NCBI GenBank assembly: GCA_002391225.1 | Contig: DGRV01000030.1 | Location: 5,618 to 47,010, forward strand | DNA from: Christensenella sp. UBA4379 | Lineage (GTDB): Bacteria; Bacillota; Clostridia; Christensenellales; Aristaeellaceae | Direction of reading: 5' to 3' | Length of the DNA stretch: 41,393 nt | Part shown: piece after piece, positions 21,567 to 30,053 of the stretch | How the letters are laid out: every line of letters begins with the position of its first letter | How positions within the stretch are numbered: position 1 is the first letter of the stretch | Position numbers and translations under genes: made by a program | Notes under the pieces: generated by a model | What the model was told of the DNA's origin: nothing | What the model saw: the letters and a program-made list of their open reading frames with translations, nothing else | The model's database searches: none

Positions 21567-23957
21567 ATGAAAGTATCCATGAACCTGCTCAAACAATACG
21601 CGGATATTCCTGTTACCCCCGCCGAGTATGAAAGCCGGATGATCATGACCGGCACCGGCGTCGAGGGCATCGAGGACCTGGGCGAAAAGCTGCAGAACGT
21701 CGTGGTCGGCAAGGTGCTGACCTGCGAACCCCACCCCAATTCCGACCACCTGCACGTCTGCACCGTGGACGTCGGCCAGCCTGAGCCCCTGCAGATCGTC
21801 TGCGGCGCGCCCAACGTGGCCGCCGGCCAGCTGGTGCCCGTCGCCATGATCGGGGCGGTCCTGCCGGACGGCACGATCAAAAAGGGCAAGCTGCGCGGGG
21901 TGGAAAGCTATGGCATGATCTGCTCCGGCCCCGAAATGGGCGTGCCGGTGGAGCTCTACCCGAGCGTCGGCGACGAGGGCATTCTGGTATTTAGGGAGGA
22001 TCATCCCCTGGGCACGGACGTGCGCGAGATCTTCGGCCTCAACGATCACGTGATCGACTTTGAGATCCTGGCCAACCGGCCCGACACCCTGTGCGTCTGG
22101 GGCGTGGCCCGGGAAACCGCCGCCGCCATGGGCACAGAGCTGAAGCTCCCCGAAATCAACGTTCAGGACTGCGGCGAGGGCAGCATCGGCGATTTTGCTA
22201 AGGTCGACGTATTGGACCACGAGCTTTGCCCCCGCTACACCGCCCGGGTGATCAAAAACGTCCGCGTCGGCGAAAGCCCCGCCTGGCTCCGTCAGGCCCT
22301 GCACGCGGCGGGGATGCGCTCCATCAACAACATCGTGGACATCACCAACTTCGTGATGCTGGAAACCGGCCACCCGATGCACGCCTTTGACTTAAGCAAG
22401 GTGAGCGGCAGCCACATCATCGTCCGCCGGGCGGAGCCGGGCGAAATCCTGCGCACCCTGGACGGCAAGGACCATACCTTAAAGGGCGGCGAGCTCCTGA
22501 TCTGCGATGAAAAGGGCCCCACCGGCCTGGCCGGCATCATGGGCGGCGAGGAGAGCGAGATCACCGAAGGGACCGCCACGGTCCTGTTCGAGGCGGCCGC
22601 CTTCGACCGCACCAGCATCCGCCTGACCGCCCGCTCCCTGGGCTTTAGGACCGAGTCCTCCGGCCGGTTTGAGCGCGGGGTTTCCCCGGCCACCGTACTG
22701 GACGGCCTCAGCCGCGCCTGCCAGCTGGTCAACCTCCTGGACGCCGGCGACGTCGTGCCCGGCACCGTCGACATCTATCCAAATCCCGTCGTCCATCAGC
22801 CCGTCACCGCCTCCGTCGCCCGGATCAACCAGCGGGCCGGCGTGCAGGTCAGCGGCGAGGACATGGTGAAGATCTTAAAGAAGCTCCAGTTCGACGTGAG
22901 CCTGTCCGGGGACAGTCTGACCGCCACCGCTCCCCTCTTCCGCCAGGACGTGGAGGGCGAGGCCGACCTGTGCGAGGAAGTGCTCCGCTACGCCGGCTAC
23001 GACCTGATCCCCGTGACCCCGCTGCGCGGGGCCGCCAACGGTGGCCGTTCCGAAACGATGCTGCACAACGACTTCGCGCGGACCATCCTGACCGGCCTGG
23101 GCTTCTATGAGACGATGACCTTCTCCTTCATCAACAAAAAGAAGCTGGAGCTGCTCAAACTGCGCGAAGGGGACGACCGGCTGAACGCCCTGCCGCTGCG
23201 CAACCCCCTGGGCGAAGATTCCGCCTACATGAGGACGACCCTGCTTTGCGGGGCGCTTACCACCCTGTCCACCAACATGGCCCACGGAAATTTGGACGTG
23301 CGCCTCTACGAGCTGGGCAAGGTATTTGATAACGCCCACCGCACTTCAGAAAACCTGCCCACCGAGCGCAGCCAGCTCTGCCTGTGCGCCTGCGGCGAAA
23401 AGGAAGACTTTTATTCCCTGCGCGGCGTGGTGGAGCTCCTGCTGAACCGGGCCGGCGTTTCCTACAGCATCCGGGACAACGATGCTCCCTACTTCCACCC
23501 CGGCCGCCGCGCCAGCATCGTCTGCGGGGACAAAACCGTGGCGGAGGTCGGCGAAATCCACCCCGACGTCATGGAAACCTATGAGCTGACCGGCCGGGCC
23601 TACGCCGCTGTGGTCGACATGGAGGCCCTCTTCGCCTGCGCCGCCCCGATGGGCCACGTCAAGCCCATCGCCCGCTTCCCCCTGGTCACCCGCGACCTGG
23701 CCCTGGTCATGCAGGACGCCCAGCCCGTGGGCCCGGTGATGGAGGCCATGGCGCAGGCCGCCGGCAAGATGCTGGAGAACATCTCCATGTTCGACGTGTT
23801 CCGCGGCATCCAGGTGGGCCTGGGCAACAAGTCCGTGGCCTTCTCCCTGGCCTTCCGCGCCGAGGACCACACCCTGACCGACGACGAAATCCAGCGCCTG
23901 ATGAATAAGGTGCTCAAGGTCTGCAAGGAGCAGTTTGACGCCGAGATCAGGAGCTGA
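21567..23957 (+). CDS. pheT: Phenylalanyl-tRNA synthetase beta subunit
   Basis: 796 residues. It carries the editing (B3/B4) and tRNA-recognition parts of PheRS. The domains in order are an N-terminal tRNA-binding OB fold (VVVGKVLTCEPHPNSDHLHVCTVDVG), the B3/B4 editing domain (VDITNFVMLETGHPMHAFD, then EIRLTARSLG-like text), B5, the inactive class II-like core (FEVVEG-type motifs replaced), and the C-terminal anticodon-binding domain (FPLVTRDLALVMQDAQPVG to KVLKVCKEQFDAEIRS). Start ATG 21567 follows GGGAGG. It is co-transcribed with pheS. A possible terminator-like inverted repeat follows at 24002-24039, but its T run is on the other strand. Confidence 0.97.
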   Translation: MKVSMNLLKQYADIPVTPAEYESRMIMTGTGVEGIEDLGEKLQNVVVGKVLTCEPHPNSDHLHVCTVDVGQPEPLQIVCGAPNVAAGQLVPVAMIGAVLPDGTIKKGKLRGVESYGMICSGPEMGVPVELYPSVGDEGILVFREDHPLGTDVREIFGLNDHVIDFEILANRPDTLCVWGVARETAAAMGTELKLPEINVQDCGEGSIGDFAKVDVLDHELCPRYTARVIKNVRVGESPAWLRQALHAAGMRSINNIVDITNFVMLETGHPMHAFDLSKVSGSHIIVRRAEPGEILRTLDGKDHTLKGGELLICDEKGPTGLAGIMGGEESEITEGTATVLFEAAAFDRTSIRLTARSLGFRTESSGRFERGVSPATVLDGLSRACQLVNLLDAGDVVPGTVDIYPNPVVHQPVTASVARINQRAGVQVSGEDMVKILKKLQFDVSLSGDSLTATAPLFRQDVEGEADLCEEVLRYAGYDLIPVTPLRGAANGGRSETMLHNDFARTILTGLGFYETMTFSFINKKKLELLKLREGDDRLNALPLRNPLGEDSAYMRTTLLCGALTTLSTNMAHGNLDVRLYELGKVFDNAHRTSENLPTERSQLCLCACGEKEDFYSLRGVVELLLNRAGVSYSIRDNDAPYFHPGRRASIVCGDKTVAEVGEIHPDVMETYELTGRAYAAVVDMEALFACAAPMGHVKPIARFPLVTRDLALVMQDAQPVGPVMEAMAQAAGKMLENISMFDVFRGIQVGLGNKSVAFSLAFRAEDHTLTDDEIQRLMNKVLKVCKEQFDAEIRS

Positions 23958-24021
23958 CCGCTTTCCTGTATATCTGGATACCGAAATACACAAAAAAAGC
24001 AGCCGGAGGGCCGTGACCCCG

Positions 24022-24049
24022 TTGACAAATCCCTCCGGCAGGGTATGAT
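24022..24049 (+). promoter_or_regulatory. Promoter of serC-serA with inverted repeat
   Basis: TTGACA (24022-24027), 16-base spacer, TATGAT (24044-24049). GCCGGAGGG (24002-24010) and CCCTCCGGC (24031-24039) form an inverted repeat whose second arm fills the spacer, so it could be an operator. On the minus strand the same repeat is followed by a T run. Confidence 0.75.
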
Positions 24050-24091
24050 AGAAACTGTGCATTTTGCCCGATCATCAGAGGAGGAACTGAC

Positions 24092-25168
24092 ATGAGCAGA
24101 GTATACAATTTCGCTCCCGGTCCGGCCATGCTGCCGGAGGAAGTGCTGGCCCAGGCGGCCGGTGAAATGCTGGATTTCGGCGGCACCGGTATGTCCGTGA
24201 TGGAAATGAGCCACCGTTCAAAGGGCTACCAGGCCGTGTTTGACGAGGCCGCCGCCCTGATCCGCGAGCTGATGGGCGTGCCGGACAACTATACCATCCT
24301 GCTGCTGCAGGGCGGCGCCACCGGCCAGTTCGCCGCGGTTCCGCTGAACCTGCTCAAAACCAGCGCGGACTACGTGGATTCCGGCAACTTCGCCCACGGG
24401 GCCCTCAAGCAGGCCGAAGCCTACGGCACGGTCCGCTGCGTCGCCTCCTCCCGGGAGGATAATTATACCCACATTCCCGTCATCAATCCCGCCAAGCTGG
24501 ATCCGAAGGCGGACTATCTCCACATCACCACCAACAATACCATTTTCGGCACCCGCTATACCTCCCTGCCCGAAACCGGCAGCGTGCCGCTGGTGGCCGA
24601 TATGTCCTCCAACATCCTGTCCCAGCCCTATGATGTTTCCCGCTTCGGCGTCATCTACGCCGGCGCACAGAAGAACATCGGCCCGGCCGGCCTGACCGTC
24701 GTCATCGTCCGCAAAGACCTGCTGGGCTCCCCCAGCCCCCTGTGCCCCAAGGTACTCAACTGGACGCTGATGGACGAAAAGGGCTCCATGCTCAACACCC
24801 CGCCCACGTACTCTGTGTACATCATGGGCCTGTGCATGAAGTGGCTCAAAAAGCAGGGCGGCGTCGCCGGCATCTATGAGCGGAACCTGGAAAAGGCGAA
24901 GCTCCTTTATGACACGCTGGATGCTTCTTCCTTCTATCATCCCACCGCGCAGAAGGCCGACCGTTCCCTGATGAACGTGACCTTCACCACCCCGAACCCC
25001 GACCTGGACGCCCAGTTCGTCAAGGAAGCGGCGGCGGCGGGCCTGACGAATCTCAAGGGCCACCGTCTGGTGGGCGGCCTGCGCGCCAGCATCTACAACG
25101 CCATGCCGGTAGCAGGCGTCAAAGCCCTGTGCGACTTCCTCAAAAAGTTTGAAACGGAGAACAAATGA
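24092..25168 (+). CDS. serC: Phosphoserine aminotransferase
   Basis: 358 residues. It converts 3-phosphohydroxypyruvate and glutamate to phosphoserine, the second step of serine synthesis, with pyridoxal phosphate. The class V aminotransferase pattern is clear: YNFAPGPAMLPEEVL at the start, LLQGGATGQFAAVPLNLL for phosphate binding, VADMSSNILSQPYDVSRFGVIYAGAQKNIGPAG with the PLP lysine in AQKNIG, and the GLTNLKGHRLVGGLRASIYNAMP substrate loop. Start ATG 24092 follows GAGGAGG. It overlaps serA by four bases (ATGA), showing translational coupling. Confidence 0.97.
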   Translation: MSRVYNFAPGPAMLPEEVLAQAAGEMLDFGGTGMSVMEMSHRSKGYQAVFDEAAALIRELMGVPDNYTILLLQGGATGQFAAVPLNLLKTSADYVDSGNFAHGALKQAEAYGTVRCVASSREDNYTHIPVINPAKLDPKADYLHITTNNTIFGTRYTSLPETGSVPLVADMSSNILSQPYDVSRFGVIYAGAQKNIGPAGLTVVIVRKDLLGSPSPLCPKVLNWTLMDEKGSMLNTPPTYSVYIMGLCMKWLKKQGGVAGIYERNLEKAKLLYDTLDASSFYHPTAQKADRSLMNVTFTTPNPDLDAQFVKEAAAAGLTNLKGHRLVGGLRASIYNAMPVAGVKALCDFLKKFETENK

Positions 25169-26337
25169 CCATGTATAAGATCCGCAATCTGAACCCCATT
25201 TCCCCGGTCTACCGCGACATTCTGGCGGGGGACAAGTACCTGGTCGGCGCGGAAGTCGAAAAGCCGGACGCCATCATCGTCCGCAGCGCCGACATGCACG
25301 AAATGGACATTGAGGACCAGCTTCTGTGCGTCGGCCGCGCCGGCGTGGGCGTCAACAACATCCCCCTGGACAAGATGGCCCAGAAGGGCGTGGTGGTCTT
25401 TAACTCCCCCGGAGCCAACGCCAACGCCGTCAAGGAGCTGGTGATCGCCGCCCTGCTCATGGCCTCCCGCCGGGTGTCCGAGGGCATCGCCTGGGCGAAG
25501 GAAAACGCCGCCGACCCGGACCTTTCCAAGCTGGTGGAAAAGAGCAAGAAGCAGTTTGTCGGCCCCGAGATTTCCGGCAAGACCCTGGGCGTTATCGGCC
25601 TGGGAGCCATCGGCGTCATGGTGGCCAACACCGGCTATGCCCTGGGCATGAAGGTGCTGGGCTATGACCCCTACATCTCCGTGGAGCACGCCTGGTCCCT
25701 GTCCCGCGCGGTTCAGCACAGCACGGACCTGAGCGAAGTGCTCCGCCAGTCCGACTACATCTCCCTGCACGTGCCGCTGACCGAGGGCACCCGTTCCATG
25801 ATGGACGAATCCGCCCTGGCCCAGATGAAGCAGGGCGCGGCCCTCATCAACTACGCCCGCGACGCCCTGGTGGACACCCAGGCCGTCAAGGAAGCCCTGG
25901 AGTCCGGCGCTCTGCGCGCTTACGTCTCCGACTTCCCGGTGCCGGCCCTGATGGGCGTCAAGAACACCGTCTTTACCCCCCACCTGGGCGCTTCCACCCC
26001 GGAGAGCGAGGACAACTGCGTCCGCCTGATCGCCGGCCAGCTGAGCGATTACCTGAACGTGGGCACCATCCGCAACTCCGTCAACTACCCCAACTGCACC
26101 CTGACCCCCGTGACCATGCCCCGGCTGACGGTCCTGCACAAGAACGTGCCCAACGTCATCGGTACGGTGACGGGCCTGGTGGCCTCCGCCAACATCAACA
26201 TCGAGAACATGGTCAACCAGTCCCGCGGCGAGTACGCCTACACCGTGCTCGACCTGGCCGGCGTGCCGGACAAAGCCCTGCTTGCCCGCATGGAGGAGCT
26301 GGACGCCATTTATAAGGTGAGGCTGATCAAGGCATAA
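25165..26337 (+). CDS. serA: Phosphoglycerate dehydrogenase (short form with ACT domain)
   Basis: 390 residues. It oxidises 3-phosphoglycerate, the first step of serine synthesis. The NAD fold shows KTLGVIGLGAIGVMVANTGYALGMKVLGYDPY; the catalytic arginine sits in NYARDALVD and the catalytic histidine in FTPHLGAST. The usual DVFxxEP segment that supplies the catalytic glutamate reads SDFPVPALMG instead, a variant I associate with short clostridial SerA proteins. An ACT domain (residues ~318-390) suggests feedback control by serine. Start ATG 25165 is inside the serC stop region, so the two are coupled. A terminator follows 47 bases past the stop. Confidence 0.95.
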   Translation: MTMYKIRNLNPISPVYRDILAGDKYLVGAEVEKPDAIIVRSADMHEMDIEDQLLCVGRAGVGVNNIPLDKMAQKGVVVFNSPGANANAVKELVIAALLMASRRVSEGIAWAKENAADPDLSKLVEKSKKQFVGPEISGKTLGVIGLGAIGVMVANTGYALGMKVLGYDPYISVEHAWSLSRAVQHSTDLSEVLRQSDYISLHVPLTEGTRSMMDESALAQMKQGAALINYARDALVDTQAVKEALESGALRAYVSDFPVPALMGVKNTVFTPHLGASTPESEDNCVRLIAGQLSDYLNVGTIRNSVNYPNCTLTPVTMPRLTVLHKNVPNVIGTVTGLVASANINIENMVNQSRGEYAYTVLDLAGVPDKALLARMEELDAIYKVRLIKA

Positions 26338-26343
26338 GTTTTA

Positions 26344-26377
26344 AATGCGTAATTCGTAATTCGTAATGCGTAATGAA
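26344..26377. repeat. TAATGCG/TAATTCG heptamer repeat (locus 2)
   Basis: Five heptamers in a row (AATGCGT, AATTCGT twice, AATGCGT, then AATGAAT) immediately after the serA stop. The same family occurs at 7360-7378 and 32410-32452. Confidence 0.75.
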
Positions 26378-26384
26378 TACCCTG

Positions 26385-26422
26385 TGCGCCGCGGCGATGT
26401 GCTGCGGCGCATTTGCTTTTTT
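26385..26422 (+). terminator. Terminator of serC-serA
   Basis: TGCGCCGC (26385-26392) pairs with GCGGCGCA (26404-26411), followed by TTTGCTTTTTT. Confidence 0.85.
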
Positions 26423-26489
26423 GGGTAAAAAAAATACCAGAGAGAGCTGCCAGCCCCGGAAGGGCCTGCGTAAGACGCCCAGGGCGCTG

Positions 26490-26592
26490 TCCCCCCGGGG
26501 AAAAGCAAGTCGGCCAGGTGGTCGGCCGTCATGGCCAGAATGGCAATGGCCTTGAGCTGGTTGGCGTTCAGGCTTCCGCCGGAGCGTTTCAT
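26490..26592 (-). pseudogene. TraX-like protein, N-terminal fragment
   Basis: The frame from ATG 26592, with AAGGGA nine bases upstream, opens LNANQLKAIAILAMTADHLADLLFPGG, which resembles the start of TraX-family membrane proteins (acyltransferase-like, many helices). After about 34 residues the similarity ends and the frame runs through the serA terminator and heptamer repeat to a stop at 26341. The usual remaining ~200 residues are absent, so this is a 5' remnant. Confidence 0.5.
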
Positions 26593-26701
26593 CGGATCAT
26601 TCCCTTCGTGTAAAGCGGCTGCTGTTCCCGCCGGGCTGTTCCCGGTTCCCGGTGTCTGCCTCTATATCCTATCTCCCGTTTTCTGACCATCCTTCCAACG
26701 C

Positions 26702-26724
26702 AAAAAAGTGCGGCCGCGCCGCAC
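26702..26724 (-). terminator. Terminator after the DUF3021 gene
   Basis: GTGCGGC (26708-26714) pairs with GCCGCAC (26718-26724); on the minus strand six T follow. Confidence 0.85.
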
Positions 26725-26740
26725 CTTTCTGCGCCCTGTT

Positions 26741-27157
26741 TTATTTTTGGTCCAGCATCCGGTTCATTTTGTTCACCTTGATCCTGATGGGGAGATAGGT
26801 AAGGAACCAGATCACCGCGAAGATGATCACAAAGATGATCGTGAACCTGCCGATTTCTCCGGCGGGCACCCAGCCGTTGAGCAGATAAATCCCCAGGTAA
26901 TTCACGTACAGAACCGCGGCCTGAATCAGAGCGGCCACGGGCTTGGGGAGGTTCTCCATCTGGTATACCACCGAGATCCCGGAGGCGATAAACGCCATGA
27001 ACGTGGTAGACAGGATGGCGACCACGACCCGCCTCACCGGCAGCACCGATTCGACGCCCGCGGCCTCCAGGCACAGCCACACGACGGCCGAAATGACCGG
27101 CCCGCCCCAGGCGTACATCATCCCCCTTAGGCAGAACTGTTTGAGAAACTTCTTCAT
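26741..27157 (-). CDS. DUF3021-family membrane protein
   Basis: 138 residues from the ATG at 27157, eight bases after AAAGGAGG. Four membrane helices are visible: GGPVISAVVWLCLEAAG, VVVAILSTTFMAFIASGISVVY, PVAALIQAAVLYVNYLGIYL, and FTIIFVIIFAVIWFLTYLPI. The arrangement and the charged C-terminal tail (IRIKVNKMNRMLDQK) fit DUF3021, a family nearly always paired with a LytTR regulator. That pairing is found here, with an ATGA overlap between the genes. The membrane partner is thought to modulate the regulator; the signal is not known. Confidence 0.85.
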   Translation of the reverse strand: MKKFLKQFCLRGMMYAWGGPVISAVVWLCLEAAGVESVLPVRRVVVAILSTTFMAFIASGISVVYQMENLPKPVAALIQAAVLYVNYLGIYLLNGWVPAGEIGRFTIIFVIIFAVIWFLTYLPIRIKVNKMNRMLDQK

Positions 27158-27594
27158 AGCCCATACCTCCTTTTGAGCTCCGCAAAGCATCTGCGGGAAA
27201 TACATTCCACGTAGCCGCTTTTGAACACCGCGTCCACCGCGCCGGAAAGCTGCACCTTGAAACGGGCGACAGCCTTCCAGTTCGCCAGGGCGGATTTGCT
27301 GATGCGCTCAAACCCCGCGGGAAGGTCCTTCTCCAGCTCATACAGCCTTCTGCGCACCTGATACCGCTTCCGGTCGCTGTACATGGCGTAGGTCTTTTCC
27401 CCCTCCACCACGAAGCACTCGATTTCCTCCACCCGCAGCATCCGGATCTCGTCCTCCACATACCCCGGAATCTGATCCGACAGCCCGCTCTGCACCACCA
27501 GCCGCTCGATCTCGTCGATCAGGGGCGTCCGCTGATGCACGGTCGCCGTGACCTCCTCCGGTTTGTCCCTGTCAATGAAAAGCCTGAAAATCAA
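27154..27594 (-). CDS. LytTR-family DNA-binding regulator
   Basis: 146 residues. No receiver domain is present. The C-terminal ~95 residues are a LytTR domain: EEIECFVVEGEKTYAMYSDRKRYQVRRRLYELEKDLP, then GFERISKSALANWKAVARF and GYVECISRRCFAELKRRYGL. The start is probably TTG at 27594, six bases after GGAGGTGA. It is transcribed ahead of, and coupled to, the DUF3021 gene. Such LytTR/DUF3021 pairs are small membrane-linked regulatory systems that often control their own operon or a nearby transporter. Confidence 0.88.
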   Translation of the reverse strand: MIFRLFIDRDKPEEVTATVHQRTPLIDEIERLVVQSGLSDQIPGYVEDEIRMLRVEEIECFVVEGEKTYAMYSDRKRYQVRRRLYELEKDLPAGFERISKSALANWKAVARFKVQLSGAVDAVFKSGYVECISRRCFAELKRRYGL

Positions 27595-27732
27595 ACCCTC
27601 TCACCTCCGACACCTGCATCATACATCAAAGCAGCTGCCTTTGTCATAAAAAAACGGCATTCGGCAGAAATCCGGGGGCAAACGGCAAATAAAGCCGGAC
27701 GAACTCCTTCCACATGCTTCAAAAGAATTTAC

Positions 27733-27761
27733 TTGCCATTGCTTCCATCTCCGCTTATAAT
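27733..27761 (+). promoter_or_regulatory. Promoter of the preA-like operon
   Basis: TTGCCA (27733-27738), 17-base spacer, TATAAT (27756-27761). Confidence 0.8.
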
Positions 27762-27804
27762 AAAATAGTGTATAAGATACAAGATGAAAAGGGAGGACGA
27801 CTGG

Positions 27805-29319
27805 ATGATACCTCTTGAACCACGAATCAGCCGGGCAGATATGATCCGCTGCGCTCTTTGTTCCGACGCCCCCTGTGACAGCGCGTGCCCGAAGCTGGAT
27901 CCCTCCGGCCTGCTGCGCAGCCTTTGGTTCCGCGCCGAACAGGCCGCCGCCCAGCGCCTGCCCAAGGAAAACCCCTGCCTGACCTGCGGCGCCCCCTGCG
28001 AGCGGGCCTGCGTGCGGGCGGGCGAGGTCCCCATCCGGGACCTGATGAACCGGCTGTACTACCAGGTGCTGCCGGAGTGCGAGACCTCTGTGCCCCAGGA
28101 CGAAAGCCGCCTGGCCTGCGACCTGTGCGGCATCCCGCTGGAAAACCCCTTCCTGCTGTCCTCCTCCGTGGTGGCCAGCACCTACGACATGTGCGCCCGG
28201 GCCTTTGAGGCCGGGTGGGCCGGCGCGTGCTTCAAGACCATCTGCAACCTGGACATTCACGAAGCTTCGCCCCGTTTTTCCGCCGTCCTGGGGGACAACG
28301 GCAGCATCGCCGGGTTCAAGAACATCGAGCAGCTGTCCGACCACTCCACGGCCGAAAACATGGCCATCTTCCGCAAGCTCAAGGCCAACTATCCCCATAA
28401 GTTCATCCTGGCCTCCATCATGGGCCAGAACGAGGAAGAATGGACGGAGCTGGCCCGCATGTGCCAGGAGGCCGGGGCGGACGCGGTGGAGCTCAATTTC
28501 TCCTGCCCCAACATGGCCGAGGGCGGCCTGGGCTCGGACATCGGCCAGGTGCCGGAGCTGGTGGAGCGGTTCACCGCCGCCGCCAAGCGCGGCTGCACCA
28601 TCCCCGTGCTGGCCAAGCTGACCCCCAACGTGGACCGGATGAGCCCGGCCGCGGAAGCCGCCCGGCGCGGCGGCGCGGACGGCCTGGCCGCCATCAACAC
28701 CATCAAATCCGTGGTGGGCGTCAACCCCCACACCTATGTATCGGCCCCCGCCGTGCACGGGCAGAGCGCCTTCGGCGGTTACAGCGGCAACGCCGTCAAG
28801 CCCATCGCCCTGCGCTTTGTCGCCGAGCTGGCCCAGAACCCGAACCTCAAGGGCCTCCACCTGTCCGCCATGGGCGGGGTGGAAACCTGGCAGGACGCCC
28901 TGGAATTCATCCTCCTGGGCGGCGGCTCCATCCAGGTTACCACGGCGATCATGCAGTACGGCTACCGCATCATCGACGACCTGAAGACGGGCCTCAACCT
29001 CTATCTGGCCGAAAAGGGCTTTGACAGCGTCCGGCAGGCCGTGGGCCTGGGCCTGGATTCCCTGAGCAGCACCACCGACTCGCTGGAGCGGGACACCATC
29101 CTCTATCCCCAGTTCGTGCGGGACCGCTGCATCGGCTGCGGCCGCTGCGAGATTTCCTGCGCGGACGGCGGCCACCAGGCCATCCGTCTGGACCGCAACC
29201 GTCGTCCCAAGCTGGACGGCGGCAAGTGTGTGGGCTGCCATCTGTGCGTGCTGATCTGCCCCCAGAAGGCGATCGTTCCGTCCAAGAAGCGGGTGGCGGC
29301 CAAAGCCCCCACCGCATGA
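27805..29319 (+). CDS. PreA-like dihydropyrimidine dehydrogenase with added N-terminal Fe-S domain
   Basis: 504 residues. The start is the ATG at 27805, eight bases after GGGAGG, rather than the ATG at 27784. Residues 14-75 hold two cysteine groups (Cys16-X2-Cys19-X4-Cys24-X3-Cys28 and Cys58-X2-Cys61-X3-Cys65-X3-Cys69), like the helical ferredoxin domain at the N-terminus of mammalian DPD and of PreT/GltD. A FMN-binding dihydroorotate-dehydrogenase-type barrel follows, with NFSCPN carrying the likely catalytic cysteine, then SAFGGYSGNAVKPIALR and SAMGGV. Two 4Fe-4S motifs (CIGCGRCEISC and CVGCHLCVLIC) close the protein. The FAD/NADPH domains of full DPD are missing. It should reduce or oxidise a pyrimidine; the electron donor is unclear. 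Confidence 0.85.
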   Translation: MIPLEPRISRADMIRCALCSDAPCDSACPKLDPSGLLRSLWFRAEQAAAQRLPKENPCLTCGAPCERACVRAGEVPIRDLMNRLYYQVLPECETSVPQDESRLACDLCGIPLENPFLLSSSVVASTYDMCARAFEAGWAGACFKTICNLDIHEASPRFSAVLGDNGSIAGFKNIEQLSDHSTAENMAIFRKLKANYPHKFILASIMGQNEEEWTELARMCQEAGADAVELNFSCPNMAEGGLGSDIGQVPELVERFTAAAKRGCTIPVLAKLTPNVDRMSPAAEAARRGGADGLAAINTIKSVVGVNPHTYVSAPAVHGQSAFGGYSGNAVKPIALRFVAELAQNPNLKGLHLSAMGGVETWQDALEFILLGGGSIQVTTAIMQYGYRIIDDLKTGLNLYLAEKGFDSVRQAVGLGLDSLSSTTDSLERDTILYPQFVRDRCIGCGRCEISCADGGHQAIRLDRNRRPKLDGGKCVGCHLCVLICPQKAIVPSKKRVAAKAPTA

Positions 29320-29330
29320 GGAGATACGTC

Positions 29331-29972
29331 ATGAAGAACTCCTGGAAAAAACGGGCGGCCGCCCTGCTGCTGTGCGCCGCGCTGACCGCCTTGGCCCTCC
29401 CGTCCTTCGCCCAGACCGTCCGGCCCGGCCCCTCCGGCCTGGTCCGGCAGATGGTCGCCGGCAGGACCTTTCCAGCCCGACTGGTCGGCTATACCTGGTC
29501 CGGCGACGCGGCGGACATGAGCCTGACCTTCACCCTGTGCGAGGCGGAAACCTTCTCCGCCGAGCAGATCGACACCCTGCAGAACGGCGACACCGTGACC
29601 GTCGGCGGCTTCCCCTATGAGGTCTACACCGTCAGTACGGAAGAGGGGCAGGTCGTGGTCAACAGCGGGCTGGAGTACACGGACACCCTGGTATTCCGCC
29701 TGCAGGACAGCGGGGTATATACCGCCTTTACCGAGACGGACGTTCCCTACTGGCGCGACAGCGTCGCCGTCGAGTGCCTGGTCAGCCCGGACGCCGTCTT
29801 CCTGGACTGGGGAGACCCGGACGCCGAGCTCCCCCTGACCAGCCCGATGGAAGCCCTGATGGACCGCCTGATGGACGACGCCATCCTCCTGACCCCGGAC
29901 AACACCGAGATCACCTTCGACGAAGAAGGAAGGCTCAGCGTCCTGCTGTACCGGTATTCACCGATGAACTGA
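29331..29972 (+). CDS. Secreted protein of unknown function (213 aa)
   Basis: Unrecognised. The start ATG 29331 has GAGGAG, which overlaps the stop of the preceding gene, so the two are coupled. A signal peptide (MKNSWKKRAAALLLCAALTA, then LALPSFA) precedes QTVRPGPSG; cleavage after FA is likely. The mature part is acidic and looks like beta-rich segments: FPARLVGYTWSGDAADMSLT, NGDTVTVGGFPYEVYTVSTE, GQVVVNSGLEYTDTLVFRL. There are no cysteines that could suggest a lipoprotein. A role together with the dehydrogenase upstream is not evident. Confidence 0.75.
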   Translation: MKNSWKKRAAALLLCAALTALALPSFAQTVRPGPSGLVRQMVAGRTFPARLVGYTWSGDAADMSLTFTLCEAETFSAEQIDTLQNGDTVTVGGFPYEVYTVSTEEGQVVVNSGLEYTDTLVFRLQDSGVYTAFTETDVPYWRDSVAVECLVSPDAVFLDWGDPDAELPLTSPMEALMDRLMDDAILLTPDNTEITFDEEGRLSVLLYRYSPMN

Positions 29973-29988
29973 AATCTGATCTATTCTG

Positions 29989-30022
29989 AAAAGCGTCCGG
30001 ACTGACTAATCCGGACGCTTTT
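29989..30022. terminator. Bidirectional terminator between convergent genes
   Basis: AAAAGCGTCCGG (29989-30000) pairs with CCGGACGCTTTT (30011-30022). A/T tracts on both sides serve the rightward gene at 29331 and the leftward LRR gene. Confidence 0.9.
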
Positions 30023-30053
30023 CAATTGCCCGACGCCGGCGGCAGCGTCTTCC

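Noticed and set aside
21231..22382. Leftward frame opposite pheS and pheT
   Set aside because: Spans two real genes on the other strand and contains the typical His/Gly/Val-rich shadow composition.
27619..29241. Leftward 540-residue frame opposite the preA-like gene
   Set aside because: Antisense shadow of a well-supported gene; composition is unnatural and there is no start signal.
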